From Agarilytica sp045430305 (GTDB lineage: Bacteria > Pseudomonadota > Gammaproteobacteria > Pseudomonadales > Cellvibrionaceae): a stretch of DNA of 64,000 nucleotides. Below, piece after piece: positions 18,332 to 27,619 of the stretch (its first letter is position 1; each line of letters opens with the position of its first letter). Made by a program: the position numbers and the translations under genes. A model generated the notes under the pieces. That model was not told the origin of the DNA, made no database searches, and saw only the letters and a program-made list of their open reading frames with translations. The stretch covers positions 744,001 through 808,000 of the forward strand of contig JAILXW010000002.1 of the NCBI GenBank assembly GCA_045430305.1, read 5' to 3'.

Positions 18332-19531
18332 TTATTCGAGCTTGTAAGGGGGGTATGATTCTACAGTTTCAGGTTTTTTGCCAGTTTCCGGTAAGAAAAA
18401 ACTACAAGCAAATAAGCTTGCACTTACAATGGAAATTAGCAAAAACGAGCTGGTAAAATCGCCGTTGTTAAGGTCGACCAGCCAACCAAACAGCCATAAT
18501 ACAGCGGTGGAAAGCAAATAACTAACGGAATAGAAAATGCTGAAAATGACCGTGATACGCTTCCCGCTCATATTGGGAAGTTCTTGAGGTAGGGTCATCA
18601 ACACTGCGTAGGGAACGAAAATACTTATTCCTAAAAGAACTGCGCTAAAGGTTTGTAGCGTTTCGTTAGGGCTGAAGCATAAAAGAAAAGACGATATTAC
18701 CAACAACAACCCCGACCAACGTAAAGGTGGAATACGCAATGGGTAGTACCGCCCGATTAGTATGCCGATGAGTGTGCCAAGTATTCCGAAGCCAACAATG
18801 TATTTGGTTTGGCTAATACCGGCTTGAGGGTAGAAGGTAAAAACACAAATAAAGAGCGATAAAATTCCTGTGAAGCTTAGGGCGTATATCCAATTGAATT
18901 TGGATTTTAGCCCTTCGCTATAGGTATAGGTGTCTTGATTAGCGCTTGTACTGCTCGACTGCTGATTGTCGCTGCCAGAAAAGTCCACCAGTAAAAATAG
19001 CATTGCTAAACCCACGCTGATGATTGAAAACACTGTGAGTACATTCTTCCAGCCACCAAGGGCCGAGCTTAGATCAGAGAACCAAAACAGCACGACGCAA
19101 ACGCCGATGTTAAACGCTACGGAGTTCAAACCATTGACGATGGGACGTTCTTTGGGGCTAAACCACTTGATAACAATAGGGTTGAAGTAGACTACCATCA
19201 GTGCGCCACCAAGCCCCATTACAAAGCGGCTCACTAATAAAAGGTCATACGTTGGGGCTCGCGGGGTAAAAAAACCGAGCGCAATCATGGCGCTAGCTAC
19301 GAGGAACGCAAGTTTAACGCCTAGCTTACCGGCGATCCAAGCTGCGATAAATGTACCGAGAATCTTCGCCATAGTGACTGCGCCACTTATAAAGCTCGCC
19401 GAAGCCAGACCCTTTACATCCATGGTTTCCATGATGTGGTTCATACTTGCCGTGCCGCCGACCCAAGCCATGGCAAATAGCACGTAGCTGAGAAAGGCGA
19501 GTGTTTCGACGTAGTATTTGTTTTTGATCAT
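18332..19531 (-). CDS. MFS transporter, first gene of the acyl-CoA operon
   Basis: 399 aa from ATG 19531 (MIKNKYYVETLAFL), about 12 membrane segments. The MFS loop motif appears as AGKLGVKLAFL after segment 2, and VVYFNPIVIKWFSPKERP lies between segments 4 and 5. The frame is open to a TTG at 19591, but those residues are not membrane-like and overlap the probable promoter. It likely imports the carboxylate that the CoA ligase activates. The TetR gene follows after 11 bases. Confidence 0.85.
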   Translation of the reverse strand: MIKNKYYVETLAFLSYVLFAMAWVGGTASMNHIMETMDVKGLASASFISGAVTMAKILGTFIAAWIAGKLGVKLAFLVASAMIALGFFTPRAPTYDLLLVSRFVMGLGGALMVVYFNPIVIKWFSPKERPIVNGLNSVAFNIGVCVVLFWFSDLSSALGGWKNVLTVFSIISVGLAMLFLLVDFSGSDNQQSSSTSANQDTYTYSEGLKSKFNWIYALSFTGILSLFICVFTFYPQAGISQTKYIVGFGILGTLIGILIGRYYPLRIPPLRWSGLLLVISSFLLCFSPNETLQTFSAVLLGISIFVPYAVLMTLPQELPNMSGKRITVIFSIFYSVSYLLSTAVLWLFGWLVDLNNGDFTSSFLLISIVSASLFACSFFLPETGKKPETVESYPPYKLE

Positions 19532-19569
19532 AGGAGACAACTGGTTAATGTTTGTACTTATACAGTGTA

Positions 19570-19590
19570 TGACAATCGGTTCATATGTCA
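19570..19590. promoter_or_regulatory. Possible TetR operator upstream of the MFS gene
   Basis: TGACA and TGTCA form the ends of a 21-bp interrupted inverted repeat about 40 bases upstream of the MFS start. The inner bases are not symmetric, so this is a weak candidate for the operator of the operon's TetR protein. Confidence 0.3.
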
Positions 19591-19743
19591 ACTAGCCTTT
19601 GGTCGCATATACCTTTGAGCAAAGACAAGGCCGGGTATTTGAATGGCGTTATGATGAGCGTATCAATGGAGTTGGGCATACTCCTCGCCCTCTGGGGTTT
19701 TGGTATGCCTTATATCTCTAAATAGTAGCAGGAGGATTCACTT

Positions 19744-20952
19744 TTGGCTGAACGCAAGCTGGCGCGAAAGATTGGTTTTGGTTTACTTACTTTCTACGGA
19801 TTAGGCACGATTCTAGGTGCCGGCATTTATGTTTTAGTGGGTAAAGTTGCAGCAAGCGCGGGCATGTTCGCACCGCTCGCATTTGCTGTGGCTGCGGTCG
19901 TTGCTGGCGTGACGGCGTTTAGTTACAGCCAGTTAGTTGCGCTCTACCCCAAAAGCGCAGGTGAGGCCTACTATCTCGAGAAAAGTTTTCATTTACCTTG
20001 GCTGACGGCCATTGCAGGTTACCTTGTTGTGTTCACCGGTATCGTGTCTGCGGCAACTCTGGCGAACGGTTTTGTTGGCTATTTGACGGAGTTTATTTCC
20101 ATACATCATGTTCTTGCGGTGGCACTGGTTGTGTTGGTGATGGGGGCGCTTGCACTTTGGGGAATAGCTGAATCGTTATGGATGGCGGCATTGGTAACTT
20201 TGATCGAGATAGCCGGGCTGCTTATTGTGATTTTTTTAGCCGGTGACACATTTAGTTCGTTGCCAGAAAAGGCCTCTCAGATATTTATTCCGGAGCGGAT
20301 TTCAGACATAGCTTTAATCCTAAGTGGTGCATTTCTCGCCTTCTATGCGTTTGTTGGCTTTGAAGATATGGTTAATGTTGCTGAAGAGGTGAAACGGCCA
20401 GCTACGGTGATGCCAAAAGCCATTATCGTTACCCTAGTGGTTTCCACTGCGTTGTATTTTTTAGTGGCTATGGTCGCAGTTTTGGGCATGCCTCTAGATG
20501 AGTTGAGCGCATCAAAAGCGCCTTTAAAAGCCCTGTTGGAATCACGAAATGCTTTCGCTGCGAAAGGCGTCGCGGTGATTAGTTTATTTGCCATTATCAA
20601 TGGTGTATTAACACAAATTATTATGGCTTCGCGTGTGTTGTATGGTATGGCTGATCAAGGGCGAGCGCCGCAAATATTAAGTCTCGTTTCGATAAGGTTT
20701 TCCACTCCATGGTTTGCGACCGCGCTTGTCGTTCTTCTTATTTTAATATTCGCTTTGGCGCTTCCCTTAGTCGTGTTGGCGAAAACGACCAGCTTTATTA
20801 TTTTGGCGATTTTTACTTTAGTCAATATTGCCCTTTGGCGTTTACAGCGTTCAAAAGGTTGGGATAGCAGTACACAGTTACCTTCCTGGCCTAAGCTCGG
20901 TGCCTTACTTTGCCTTGGCTTGTTAGTATTCCAGATTGTTTCGATTGTGTGA
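19744..20952 (+). CDS. APC-family amino acid permease
   Basis: 402 aa with about 11-12 membrane segments. The APC signature in segment 1 is clear (GLGTILGAGIYVLVGKVA), with the unwound GAGIY binding motif, and FYAFVGFEDMVNVAEE marks segment 6 and the next loop. The start codon is TTG 19744, chosen because AGGAGG at 19730-19735 lies eight bases upstream. It imports an amino acid or related amine; the substrate is unknown. It is a single gene, convergent with the secreted protein gene that follows. Confidence 0.88.
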   Translation: MAERKLARKIGFGLLTFYGLGTILGAGIYVLVGKVAASAGMFAPLAFAVAAVVAGVTAFSYSQLVALYPKSAGEAYYLEKSFHLPWLTAIAGYLVVFTGIVSAATLANGFVGYLTEFISIHHVLAVALVVLVMGALALWGIAESLWMAALVTLIEIAGLLIVIFLAGDTFSSLPEKASQIFIPERISDIALILSGAFLAFYAFVGFEDMVNVAEEVKRPATVMPKAIIVTLVVSTALYFLVAMVAVLGMPLDELSASKAPLKALLESRNAFAAKGVAVISLFAIINGVLTQIIMASRVLYGMADQGRAPQILSLVSIRFSTPWFATALVVLLILIFALALPLVVLAKTTSFIILAIFTLVNIALWRLQRSKGWDSSTQLPSWPKLGALLCLGLLVFQIVSIV

Positions 20953-20974
20953 CCATTTTAAGGCCTCGATTTTT

Positions 20975-21550
20975 TTATATTGCATTGGTCATTCTCTCAA
21001 TGCGCTCATACATTTCCTTTTGTAGGTCTGAACTGTCGCCGCCTTGGAAAATAAACATACCAGAAGAATAGGTTGTGCCATAAGACACGACAATATTGAC
21101 GGTCTGTGCGAGGCCTGTAACAAAGTCTTTACGATCCAAAGTCGAGAGAGGGTGTAAGAAAGTTGCCCAAACAACACCTTGAGCAATGGAGTAGCGCGAG
21201 TCAAGGGCGCTATCAAAGTTGGCTTGTAGCAAGCGATAAAGCTCATCTTTATTCAGGCTTTCTGTTTTAACAATCGGAGCCATAATGCGCATCCTGTCTG
21301 CATGTTCATCTGTGACAACTCGTAAAGGAACGTCGTCTACAGTGAGCAGCCAGTGGCCCATTTCACCACTGTATTTATTATCAACTTGAGAAATTATTTC
21401 TGCTAGTTTGTGATTGTCCATCGGTGATTGATGTTTTGGTTTTCCTGCGTTGGAATTTACCGAAAAAGCGAGCGTGAGCAAGAGCAAAGAGAGGCGCCAC
21501 ACGAGATTGTGATTGAGGTAGTTGAAATTAAGCGTTATGAGTTTAAACAT
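20975..21550 (-). CDS. Exported protein of unknown function, possibly YbjN-like fold
   Basis: 191 aa. A signal peptide is visible: polar start, hydrophobic WRLSLLLLTLAFSVNSNAG with likely cleavage after NSNA. The mature part (DDVPLRVVTDEHADRMRIMAPI, quoted only as far as MRIMAPI at about residues 72-93) recalls YbjN/type III chaperone-like proteins, but I cannot confirm the family. The SirB2-type gene lies 26 bases upstream on the same strand, so they are probably co-transcribed. Confidence 0.6.
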   Translation of the reverse strand: MFKLITLNFNYLNHNLVWRLSLLLLTLAFSVNSNAGKPKHQSPMDNHKLAEIISQVDNKYSGEMGHWLLTVDDVPLRVVTDEHADRMRIMAPIVKTESLNKDELYRLLQANFDSALDSRYSIAQGVVWATFLHPLSTLDRKDFVTGLAQTVNIVVSYGTTYSSGMFIFQGGDSSDLQKEMYERIERMTNAI

Positions 21551-21576
21551 CCTGTTACCCGTTTAAGTTTATGGTT

Positions 21577-21957
21577 TTAAAAAGCGAAATAGCCGGCGGG
21601 CGATTTCGTAATTGCAGTGCTAACAATGTAGCCATAACACAATATGGCGGCAAGCCAGCAATAGGTACGATATTTTTTCGTTAATATGGGTTTTAATGCA
21701 AAAACACCGAGACCAATATAAATTAAAAGCGCGACGATTTTAGCGAGCAACCAATTGTGCTCAGCCGGATTATACTTTAGTACGGCAGCCAGAGAAATGG
21801 CACTCACCAGCAGCATACTATCAATGACATGCGGTAATATTTTTGTGATTTTCTTGTTCAGAAGTTGAGAGTCAATCAGCATCCACACGCCTCTAAGAAT
21901 AAACCCGATAAGTGAGAGAAGCGCCAAGGTCATATGGAGATGTTTCAGTATTAACAT
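21577..21957 (-). CDS. SirB2-family inner membrane protein
   Basis: 126 aa from ATG 21957 (MLILKHLHMTLALLSL), four membrane segments, matching the SirB family in length and in the N-terminal LKHLHMTLA..SLIGFILRG pattern. A TTG-initiated 143-aa form from 22008 is possible but the added residues are not conserved-looking. SirB2 proteins were named for an effect on invasion gene expression; the biochemical role is not known. It is divergent from selO. Confidence 0.8.
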   Translation of the reverse strand: MLILKHLHMTLALLSLIGFILRGVWMLIDSQLLNKKITKILPHVIDSMLLVSAISLAAVLKYNPAEHNWLLAKIVALLIYIGLGVFALKPILTKKYRTYCWLAAILCYGYIVSTAITKSPAGYFAF

Positions 21958-22187
21958 AATAAGGTCAAACTTTGTCGGTTGTGTTGCACTTGGTTTTATG
22001 GTGTGCAAGTGATATGAATAGACGAACGATAATGTCGCTACGCTATCAAATTACCCAAGCAAAAGGAATTCTTAAGTTACTGGATAATGGCCCTTTGTTC
22101 GGAGACTAATGTGCCAAATTGGCTTAGCCTAAAAAATAAACGTAATATATGAGCGACGTGTTTAGCCCAATAACGACACAAAAAAAA

Positions 22188-22232
22188 GGGCTTTCCAATG
22201 TTTGAAGTTTTTTTTGGGAGGAGCCCCTCATC
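22188..22232 (+). promoter_or_regulatory. selO leader: Shine-Dalgarno inside a hairpin, followed by ATC start
   Basis: GGAGGAG at 22217-22223 is an excellent ribosome site, six bases before ATC 22230. The same bases can pair with GGGCTTTCC at 22188-22196 (G-C and wobble pairs, one bulged A), which would hide the ribosome site. Translation of selO may thus be controlled by this structure. Confidence 0.5.
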
Positions 22233-23843
22233 AGTAAGCTAGTTTTTCATTCGCGCTTGCAAGATCATCTTCCGGCAGACCGTGATCTGCACAATACGTG
22301 TCGTCAGGTTGAACATGCGGGCTACTCTCTGGTCTCGCCTCAAATTCCATCAACACCAAAACTCCGCGCGTATACCAGTGATTTGGCAGAAAGCTTAGGC
22401 CTCGATGATCGCTATTGTCGGTCTGAAGAGTTTTTGAACGTGGTGTCTGCGGGTCGATACTCGCTGGGGCAACCTAAAGGCGAGTTAGCAAATTCTAAGA
22501 TTGCTTCATATGCCATGTGCTACGGCGGTCATCAATTTGGCAATTGGGCCGGGCAGCTGGGCGATGGGCGTGCCATCAATCTTGGTGAGGTCATTGATCT
22601 TCACGGCCAGTATCAAACCATCCAGCTAAAAGGGGCTGGGCCAACCCCGTATTCGAGATTCGCTGACGGTTTTGCGGTATTACGTTCCTCCATTCGCGAA
22701 TTCCTGTGTAGCGAGGCCATGCATCATCTAGGGGTGCCTACTACACGAGCCTTGAGCTTAATAACTTCTGGCAACGACGTTGAACGCGATATGTTTTATT
22801 CCGGCAATCAAATACCAGAGCCGGGCGCGATCGTCGCTCGTGTTGCACCAAGCTTTTTACGTTTTGGAAATTTTGAAATTTTTGCTGCCCGTGGCGATAT
22901 TCAAACCTTAGAACAGTTAGCGGCTTATTGTGTTCAGTTTGACTTTCCTGAGCTGTGGCCTTTATATCAAAACGACAAACGCGAAGCGCTGCTCAAGATG
23001 TTTTCTATCGTGTGTGAGCGAACTGTTACTGCGGTTGTGCATTGGATGCGGCTCGGCTTCGTACACGGGGTACTAAATACAGATAACATGTCTATTACTG
23101 GCCTAACCATAGATTATGGCCCGTATGGTTGGCTTGATAACTTTGACCCGAGCTGGACACCCAATACAACCGACGCACAAAACCGGCGCTATCGTTACGA
23201 GAACCAACCCGCAGTTGCGCAGTGGAATTTGCTACAGCTCGCCAATGCCCTTTACCCCTTAATTCAAGATGCCGAAGGCCTTGAATCGATCGTTAAAAAT
23301 TTCAAACCTCAATACGAAAGTGCTTGGCATTTGATGATGGCGGGTAAGCTGGGGTTAGCGCCCTCGGGTGTGGTGCCAGAAGGCTTCTACACGCGCTTGG
23401 AATCTTTAATGGGGCGTAGTCAGATTGATATGACGAACTTTTATCGTGCGCTTAGTATTTTTGTTGGTTCCTACGTCAATGAAAAAGCGTTTGATGTAAT
23501 CGTGTTGGGGAATAGTTATTTAGATAACATCCCTCCCTCATTGGTATCAGAGTGGAAGGTGTTTTTTACAGAGCTTCAGGGCTTGGTGGGTATGTCTAAG
23601 CAAAACCCTACAGACCGTCAAAAAGCGATGTGTCGAGTCAATCCATGTTTTATATTGCGAAATTTTGTCGTGCAACAGGCCATTGATGCGGCTTACGAAG
23701 GTAATGATGAGCTTATAAAAACGCTTCAGTTAGCCATTGTGCACCCTTACGAACCGCATGAAAGTCACACTGCATTTGATACAATGCGGCCGAAATGGGC
23801 ATTGAACAAAGCGGGTTGTTCCATGCTGTCGTGTAGTTCCTAA
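22230..23843 (+). CDS. selO: Protein adenylyltransferase SelO (YdiU)
   Basis: A pseudokinase-fold enzyme that transfers AMP from ATP to Ser/Thr/Tyr of proteins, linked to redox stress. Seen: GQLGDGRAINLGEV, LKGAGPTPYSRFADG, and HGVLNTDNMSI followed by IDYGPYGWLD, the loop and metal motifs of SelO. The C terminus ends in CSS, with Cys at the place of selenocysteine in animal SELENOO. The only standard start codon in frame is TTG 22257, which has no ribosome site and would drop the conserved beginning. Reading from ATC 22230 gives ISKLVFHSRLQDHLP, which matches the usual SelO N terminus (E. coli MTLSFTTRWRDELP), 537 aa, with GGAGGAG six bases upstream. ATC is therefore preferred, unless the base is a sequencing error. 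Confidence 0.9.
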   Translation: MSKLVFHSRLQDHLPADRDLHNTCRQVEHAGYSLVSPQIPSTPKLRAYTSDLAESLGLDDRYCRSEEFLNVVSAGRYSLGQPKGELANSKIASYAMCYGGHQFGNWAGQLGDGRAINLGEVIDLHGQYQTIQLKGAGPTPYSRFADGFAVLRSSIREFLCSEAMHHLGVPTTRALSLITSGNDVERDMFYSGNQIPEPGAIVARVAPSFLRFGNFEIFAARGDIQTLEQLAAYCVQFDFPELWPLYQNDKREALLKMFSIVCERTVTAVVHWMRLGFVHGVLNTDNMSITGLTIDYGPYGWLDNFDPSWTPNTTDAQNRRYRYENQPAVAQWNLLQLANALYPLIQDAEGLESIVKNFKPQYESAWHLMMAGKLGLAPSGVVPEGFYTRLESLMGRSQIDMTNFYRALSIFVGSYVNEKAFDVIVLGNSYLDNIPPSLVSEWKVFFTELQGLVGMSKQNPTDRQKAMCRVNPCFILRNFVVQQAIDAAYEGNDELIKTLQLAIVHPYEPHESHTAFDTMRPKWALNKAGCSMLSCSS

Positions 23844-23877
23844 TACAATATTACGTTCAAACTAAAAAGAGATCTAT

Positions 23878-25566
23878 ATGAGAAGTAAAACCCTTTGGCT
23901 TTGGCTTTGGCTTGGAACCCTCTCTTCGACGCAGGTGTTCGCGCTTTCTGCGCAGGACTATGCGCGAAATACAAAAAACGGCGAGGCCGCGGTTGCTAGC
24001 GTTAACCCTATTGCAACGCAAGCGGGTTTAGATGCGCTAGCCAACGGTGGTAATGCGATCGATGCGGCTGTAGCAATGGCGTTCACTTTGGGGGTGGTCG
24101 ACAGTCATAACTCGGGTATAGGTGGCGGTTGTTTTATTTTGGTACGCAAAGCCGATGGTGAACTTATTGCCATCGATGGTCGAGAGATGGCCCCAGCAAA
24201 AGCGCATCGCGATATGTTTATTCGCGACGGCAAGGCGGTAAAAGAACTCAGTAAAAGTGGTGCGCTGGCCATTGGTGTTCCTGGTTCTGTAGCGGCTTTA
24301 CATCACTTACAAAAAAACGCGGGCAAGTTGAAGTTCGAAGAGCTTATATTGCCGGCGGCGAAAATTGCTGGTAGTGGTTTTGAGATCGACCCCGTAATGG
24401 CAAAGCGTCTTCAGAGAACTGAGAAAAGTATTAGAAAGTACCCTGCCACGGCAGGCATATTTTTGGATGTGAAAGGCAATGCTAAAAAAGAGGGAGATCT
24501 TTTGATACAAAAAGATCTCGCAAAAACATACCGCTTGCTTGCTAAGCATGGGCCAGATTATTTTTATCGTGGTGAGTTTGCAAAGCGTCTCGACAAATGG
24601 ATGAGTGGCAATAGCGGCGTGGTTACGCTGAAGGATTTTCAGAACTACCAGATTAAGTTGCGGCAACCAATTCAAAGCCAGTTTCAATCTTATACGGTTG
24701 TTGGCTTTCCCCCTCCGAGTTCTGGCGGGGCGCACGTTGCACAAATTCTGAATATTCTCGAGAATTTTGACCTTAAAAAATTGACCGAATTAGAGCGTTA
24801 TCATCTTATTATAGAGGCGATGAAGTTGGCATTTGCTGATAGGGCATATTGGATGGGTGATGCCGATTTTGTCAATGTGCCTAAAGGTATTATTTCTCCG
24901 GTGTACGCAAAACAATTAGCGGAAAAAATTAGTTTGGATGCTGCTGCGAATGTTTTGTCACATAGTACACCGCCCAACATGGATGATGACTTATTTACCA
25001 AACATACCACGCATATTGCAAGTGCCGATAAAGACGGGAACTGGGTTGCTATTACGACCACCCTAAATACAAGTTTTGGAAGTAAAGTCGTAATACCTGG
25101 CACAGGTGTGTTAATGAATAATCAGATGGATGATTTTTCAGCCCAGCCCGGTGTGCCGAATGCTTTTGGTTTGATCGGTGCAGAAGCGAATGCGGTCGAT
25201 AGCGGTAAGCGGCCTTTATCAAGCATGTCTCCAACGATTGTGCTTAAAGATGGCGAACCGGTGTTTTCTGTTGGTGCAGCAGGTGGCCCTACGATTATTT
25301 CTCAAGTGTTACAGGTGATCGTTAACAAAATTGGGCTCGGAAAAACGCTTGAGGAATCATTGGCTGCCGCGCGAGTACATCACCAGTGGCGTCCTAATAC
25401 TGTGTATTACGACGCGTTCGCACCGAGTGTACTTGTTGAAGGTTTAGAGGCTTTCGGTCATTCAATGCGTGTATGGCCGCCGTTTGGTGCCACCCAGGCA
25501 ATAGCTTTAGAAAAAGGTAAGTTTGTTGCGGTTACAGAGCCTAGATTAGTGCAAGGCAGGCGCTAA
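23878..25566 (+). CDS. ggt: Gamma-glutamyltranspeptidase precursor
   Basis: Cleaves the gamma-glutamyl bond of glutathione and transfers or hydrolyses it, in the periplasm. 562 aa with signal peptide (LWLWLWLGTLSSTQVFA). The autoprocessing site is the Thr in TKHTTHIAS near residue 380, which becomes the N-terminal nucleophile of the small subunit. Substrate-binding blocks NNQMDDFS and RPLSSMSPTIV follow. It starts 34 bases after selO on the same strand; both touch redox/glutathione biology, but a shared transcript is only possible, not shown. Confidence 0.94.
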   Translation: MRSKTLWLWLWLGTLSSTQVFALSAQDYARNTKNGEAAVASVNPIATQAGLDALANGGNAIDAAVAMAFTLGVVDSHNSGIGGGCFILVRKADGELIAIDGREMAPAKAHRDMFIRDGKAVKELSKSGALAIGVPGSVAALHHLQKNAGKLKFEELILPAAKIAGSGFEIDPVMAKRLQRTEKSIRKYPATAGIFLDVKGNAKKEGDLLIQKDLAKTYRLLAKHGPDYFYRGEFAKRLDKWMSGNSGVVTLKDFQNYQIKLRQPIQSQFQSYTVVGFPPPSSGGAHVAQILNILENFDLKKLTELERYHLIIEAMKLAFADRAYWMGDADFVNVPKGIISPVYAKQLAEKISLDAAANVLSHSTPPNMDDDLFTKHTTHIASADKDGNWVAITTTLNTSFGSKVVIPGTGVLMNNQMDDFSAQPGVPNAFGLIGAEANAVDSGKRPLSSMSPTIVLKDGEPVFSVGAAGGPTIISQVLQVIVNKIGLGKTLEESLAAARVHHQWRPNTVYYDAFAPSVLVEGLEAFGHSMRVWPPFGATQAIALEKGKFVAVTEPRLVQGRR

Positions 25567-25636
25567 TAGATGTTAGTAAGGGTAGTCAGGAAACGGGGAA
25601 AATATGTGGGGGCTGGGTAGTTAAATCGGGGTTGTT

Positions 25637-27415
25637 CTACTTTTTTTCGTGAACGGCGCGATTTCGACCACTTTTTTTCGCTTTGTATAGGGCTTTGTCG
25701 GCCCGCTCTATGAAAGTATCGCACGTATCGCTTTGCCTTAGTTTGGCGAAGCCAAGGCTGATTGTTACGCTAATGTATACGTCTTCTGCGTTAAACTTTT
25801 CTTCTGCGATCAGCTTTCGAATACGCTCAGAAAATGCTTGGGCGCCATCTAGGTTGCAATGAGGAAGAATAACGGCAAACTCTTCTCCACCGTAGCGGCA
25901 CGCAATATCCATCTTTCGGAGGATTTTTTTCACTCGATTGGCGAGTTCTTGTAAGATTTGATTTCCAGCCAGATGGCCGTACTTATCATTGATCTTTTTG
26001 AAACGATCTACGTCAAAAAATACGATACATAAGTTTTGATCGTGAATGCGTTTAAATTCGTGCACGCGCCTGTCGATTTCTTGTATAAATGTTCCGTAGT
26101 TAAATAGGCCTGTTAGACGATCTTTAGATGCCTGGTCATGTAACTCTGTTATTTTATCGAGTAGCTCAGTATTGAGCGACTCGATTTTTTTGTTTTGGTT
26201 TTCTGCAATTGTAAATACCCGTGAATTTACAATTGCATTGCCAATAAATGAACCAAGCAGCTCTATCAATTGGATATCGTTGTTACCGATATCTACCTTT
26301 TTCTCAAGGCTCAGCATCCAAAGCACGCCAATGGGTTTGTGTTTGTGGCGAATAGGCACAAATAAAAAGGTGTGTGGTGTCTCAAGTAATTCGAGCGCTT
26401 TTCTATCTTTTTCTGACATGGGCAAGTGTCGGATCACTTCCACGTCGGGTACGGTGATATATGCGTTTTGTAGAAATACTGCTGGAGAAGCCCCGTCTGC
26501 TACATCGATGTCATAGTGCGTCTTAGAGTAGTAATCTAGCCATGCTTGATGTTGTCTATTGAACTTTAGATCTCGTATGGAGAGGTCTTTAACAACGAGC
26601 TTTTGATCTTCCTCTAAAAGGATCCCCACCAAGTCAAAAGGGAAACGCTGTAAAAGCTCATTCGCAATGTGTTGATATATATGAGATTCATCAGTGAGGT
26701 TGTTGATGGAGGTAACAAAATTTAGAAAGCGGGTATGTTCTTGCTGAGCAATTTCCACTTCTTTTTCTCGCTGAAGTAACTGCTCGTGCTCCATCGCATT
26801 GTAGATGGATTTGTAAAATATCAGCGCAAGAGAGTGAAGCTGTTGTTGTGTATCTTCTTCGATCGTACCGTTTTGAACATAGGCGGCGATGGTGCCTATG
26901 GGCGAAAGCTCAAGTAAGCCCTCATCCCTTTTTAGGGGGACGCAGACCATTTGTTTGATATGCCAGCGCTCAAAGTGAGTTCTTGTGGCGGTGGCTAGTG
27001 TGTCTATTTGATCAGACTTTACAATGACACTGCGACCGTGGTTGAACACTTGAATGTTGATATCATTCAAGTTTTGCGTAAAGCGGTATTTTCGATAGGT
27101 ATTTTCGACGCCCTCGTAACCGTTGGGCAGTCGCACGTATTCACAAATAAGTCGTAAAGTATCTTCAGGTGGTGTGTTTTTATCAATTTCTGAGCGGTCG
27201 ACCAAATTCACTAAGAATCCGTCGAAGACGCGAAGTTTTTCAATTTCTTCTGCAAGGAGTTCGAGTAAGGGCGCTAAGCTAAGGTTTTTACTGATCTTGT
27301 GAAAAAGCGCCTTTCTTGCCATCGCTTTTTCTAAGCGCACCTGTGATGCTGCAACTTGGTCGTGCAGCTCAGTGTTTTGCTTATTTAATTCGTCAATGGC
27401 GTTCATCACAATCAA
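25637..27415 (-). CDS. Diguanylate cyclase with N-terminal GAF domains (copy 1 of 3)
   Basis: 592 aa, no membrane segments. A short coiled coil (about 1-40), two GAF-like domains (about 45-225 and 245-400), a second coiled coil and a C-terminal GGDEF domain. The active site is GGEEF at 509-513, and RKMD five residues upstream is an intact inhibitory site, so it should make c-di-GMP and be feedback-inhibited. The block HLPMSEKDRKALELLETP in GAF2 recurs almost unchanged in the two following copies, showing tandem duplication. It lies about 200 bases downstream of copy 2 and probably has its own promoter. Confidence 0.92.
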   Translation of the reverse strand: MIVMNAIDELNKQNTELHDQVAASQVRLEKAMARKALFHKISKNLSLAPLLELLAEEIEKLRVFDGFLVNLVDRSEIDKNTPPEDTLRLICEYVRLPNGYEGVENTYRKYRFTQNLNDINIQVFNHGRSVIVKSDQIDTLATATRTHFERWHIKQMVCVPLKRDEGLLELSPIGTIAAYVQNGTIEEDTQQQLHSLALIFYKSIYNAMEHEQLLQREKEVEIAQQEHTRFLNFVTSINNLTDESHIYQHIANELLQRFPFDLVGILLEEDQKLVVKDLSIRDLKFNRQHQAWLDYYSKTHYDIDVADGASPAVFLQNAYITVPDVEVIRHLPMSEKDRKALELLETPHTFLFVPIRHKHKPIGVLWMLSLEKKVDIGNNDIQLIELLGSFIGNAIVNSRVFTIAENQNKKIESLNTELLDKITELHDQASKDRLTGLFNYGTFIQEIDRRVHEFKRIHDQNLCIVFFDVDRFKKINDKYGHLAGNQILQELANRVKKILRKMDIACRYGGEEFAVILPHCNLDGAQAFSERIRKLIAEEKFNAEDVYISVTISLGFAKLRQSDTCDTFIERADKALYKAKKSGRNRAVHEKK

Positions 27416-27619
27416 TTGTGGTCGGTAGTGGGGCTTATTTTCAGCTGAAATAGAGGATATGCAAAGCGCCTAAAGCCGGAATTCTAAATGAAAGTTTAGT
27501 CTTAAACCCGGTGTTTTGTGTATGAAAGTGCGGAAAAGTAAACATCGTATGAAAAGTGAGCGTGCAGGGATGTTTTGCGCAAGGATTGAACGTTCTTACC
27601 GCTGAAAGATCACGCTCAA

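Noticed and set aside
24307..24744. 145-codon minus-strand frame inside ggt
   Set aside because: Shadow of a well-supported gene with poor composition for a protein.
27470..27520. Possible sigma28 promoter before the first GAF-GGDEF cyclase
   Set aside because: TAAA is present on the minus strand, but the matching -10 has too few consensus bases.
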